DNA from: JBFJWU01 sp041623475 [NCBI: bacterium]
Lineage (GTDB): Bacteria > J088
Assembly (NCBI GenBank): GCA_041623475.1
Contig: JBFJWU010000235.1
Coordinates: 1-5,671, forward strand
Direction of reading: 5' to 3'
DNA length: 5,671 bases
How positions within the stretch are numbered: the stretch's first letter is position 1; the number at the start of each line of letters is the position of its first letter. The notes below the pieces were generated by a model that was given only the letters and a program-made list of their open reading frames with translations, was not told the DNA's origin and made no database searches. This document shows positions 5,206 through 5,671 of this stretch, in pieces. The position numbers and the translations under genes were made by a program.

Positions 5206-5671
5206 TGCCTTTCACGATTTGCGAATAGTCTGGCATTGGCGCCTGCGGATCCCGGCGAGCCAGGTGAATTTCGCCCTCGCCGCCGGTTTCCACGACTGCC
5301 ACCAACTCGCCGGATTTGACGAGTTCCAGCAGGGCCAAAAAGCGAACAATCACTTCGGCGCGGTCCGCCGCATCCGACAGGATATCCCGCAACAGAAAAC
5401 GAGACCCGCGTTTGAACCACGATGCCAGCGAACGAGCCCCCTGCTCGACGGTACGGCTGGACAAGACGAAGTTCAGCGTCGAATCACCCTGCCCGTCGGG
5501 CATGTTCGCCAGGACCTCGGCAAACGCTTCCATCAGTGCAAAGACACTGACCGGCGCCCAGGGTCGTTCCTGGTCATCGGGCAGGTCCGGCTGGGCAGAT
5601 GCTGGAAAAAGTTCACGTCCCATCAGCGGGCGATCTTCCAACGTTTCCGCAGCTTTCTTGTACCGCTCATA
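5165..5671 (-). CDS. scpA: Segregation and condensation protein A (ScpA), C-terminal part
   Basis: This is the last 168 residues of ScpA, the kleisin subunit that bridges the Smc head domains and binds ScpB. The frame is open to the right edge, so the N-terminal Smc-binding half and the start codon lie outside. An apparent TTG start at 5641 is internal: the frame continues upstream as YERYKKAAET, joining LEDRPLMGRELF, a ScpA-like stretch in the middle of the protein. Then come WAPVSVFALMEAFAEVLANM (38-57) and the C-terminal winged helix (about 73-139), ending in DRAEVIVRFLALLELVKSGELVAV and EGEIHLARR, a typical ScpA ending. A linker of about 12 residues around 58-69 (DGQGDSTLNF) separates the helices. 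The last 30 or so residues are a polar tail, part of which is encoded in the 41-nt overlap with scpB. ScpA is the first visible gene of the operon; its promoter is not in the window. Confidence 0.94.
   Translation of the reverse strand, partial: YERYKKAAETLEDRPLMGRELFPASAQPDLPDDQERPWAPVSVFALMEAFAEVLANMPDGQGDSTLNFVLSSRTVEQGARSLASWFKRGSRFLLRDILSDAADRAEVIVRFLALLELVKSGELVAVVETGGEGEIHLARRDPQAPMPDYSQIVKGNDIDGTPEDRDDS

Overview
The window looks like ordinary chromosomal DNA of a moderately GC-rich proteobacterium, most likely a gammaproteobacterium. Reasons: the scpA-scpB-rluB gene order, a short lytic transglycosylase with an N-terminal DUF4124-like segment, and a CHASE2-type membrane protein. No tRNA, rRNA, CRISPR array, insertion sequence, integrase or phage gene is visible, and coding density is close to complete. 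Assignment below class level is not possible from the sequence.

Layout. (1) Positions 1-1172, minus strand: a two-gene unit, a secreted SLT-family lytic transglycosylase followed by a TPR protein that leaves the window on the left. The two join through a one-base TAATG overlap. A near-consensus sigma70-type promoter (TTGCCT, 18 bp, TATAAT) lies at 1241-1270 and supports placing the transglycosylase start at 1172. (2) Positions 1173-1307: a 135-bp divergent intergenic region, the only real non-coding stretch. (3) Positions 1308-2621, plus strand: a 437-residue predicted lipoprotein of unrecognised family, with Asp at +2 after the lipobox Cys and an aromatic- and glycine-rich, probably beta-rich body. 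(4) Positions 2611-5671, minus strand: a tightly overlapping operon entering from the right, in transcription order scpA (3' part), scpB, an rluB-like 23S rRNA pseudouridine synthase, and a CHASE2-like membrane protein with no output domain. Overlaps are 41, 35 (or 11) and 4 nt, which suggests translational coupling throughout. The operon's last gene and the lipoprotein gene converge with an 11-bp overlap of their 3' ends.

How the genes work together. ScpA and ScpB are the kleisin and winged-helix partners of Smc in chromosome segregation. The pseudouridine synthase acts on the ribosome and commonly sits next to scpB with no known mechanistic link. The CHASE2-like protein is the least expected member: it has the sensor fold and membrane segments but lacks the kinase or cyclase that normally follows. 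The transglycosylase and TPR protein are probably an envelope-related pair. No clearly new system is visible. The most useful leads are the output-less CHASE2 protein coupled to rluB and the unrecognised lipoprotein convergent with it.
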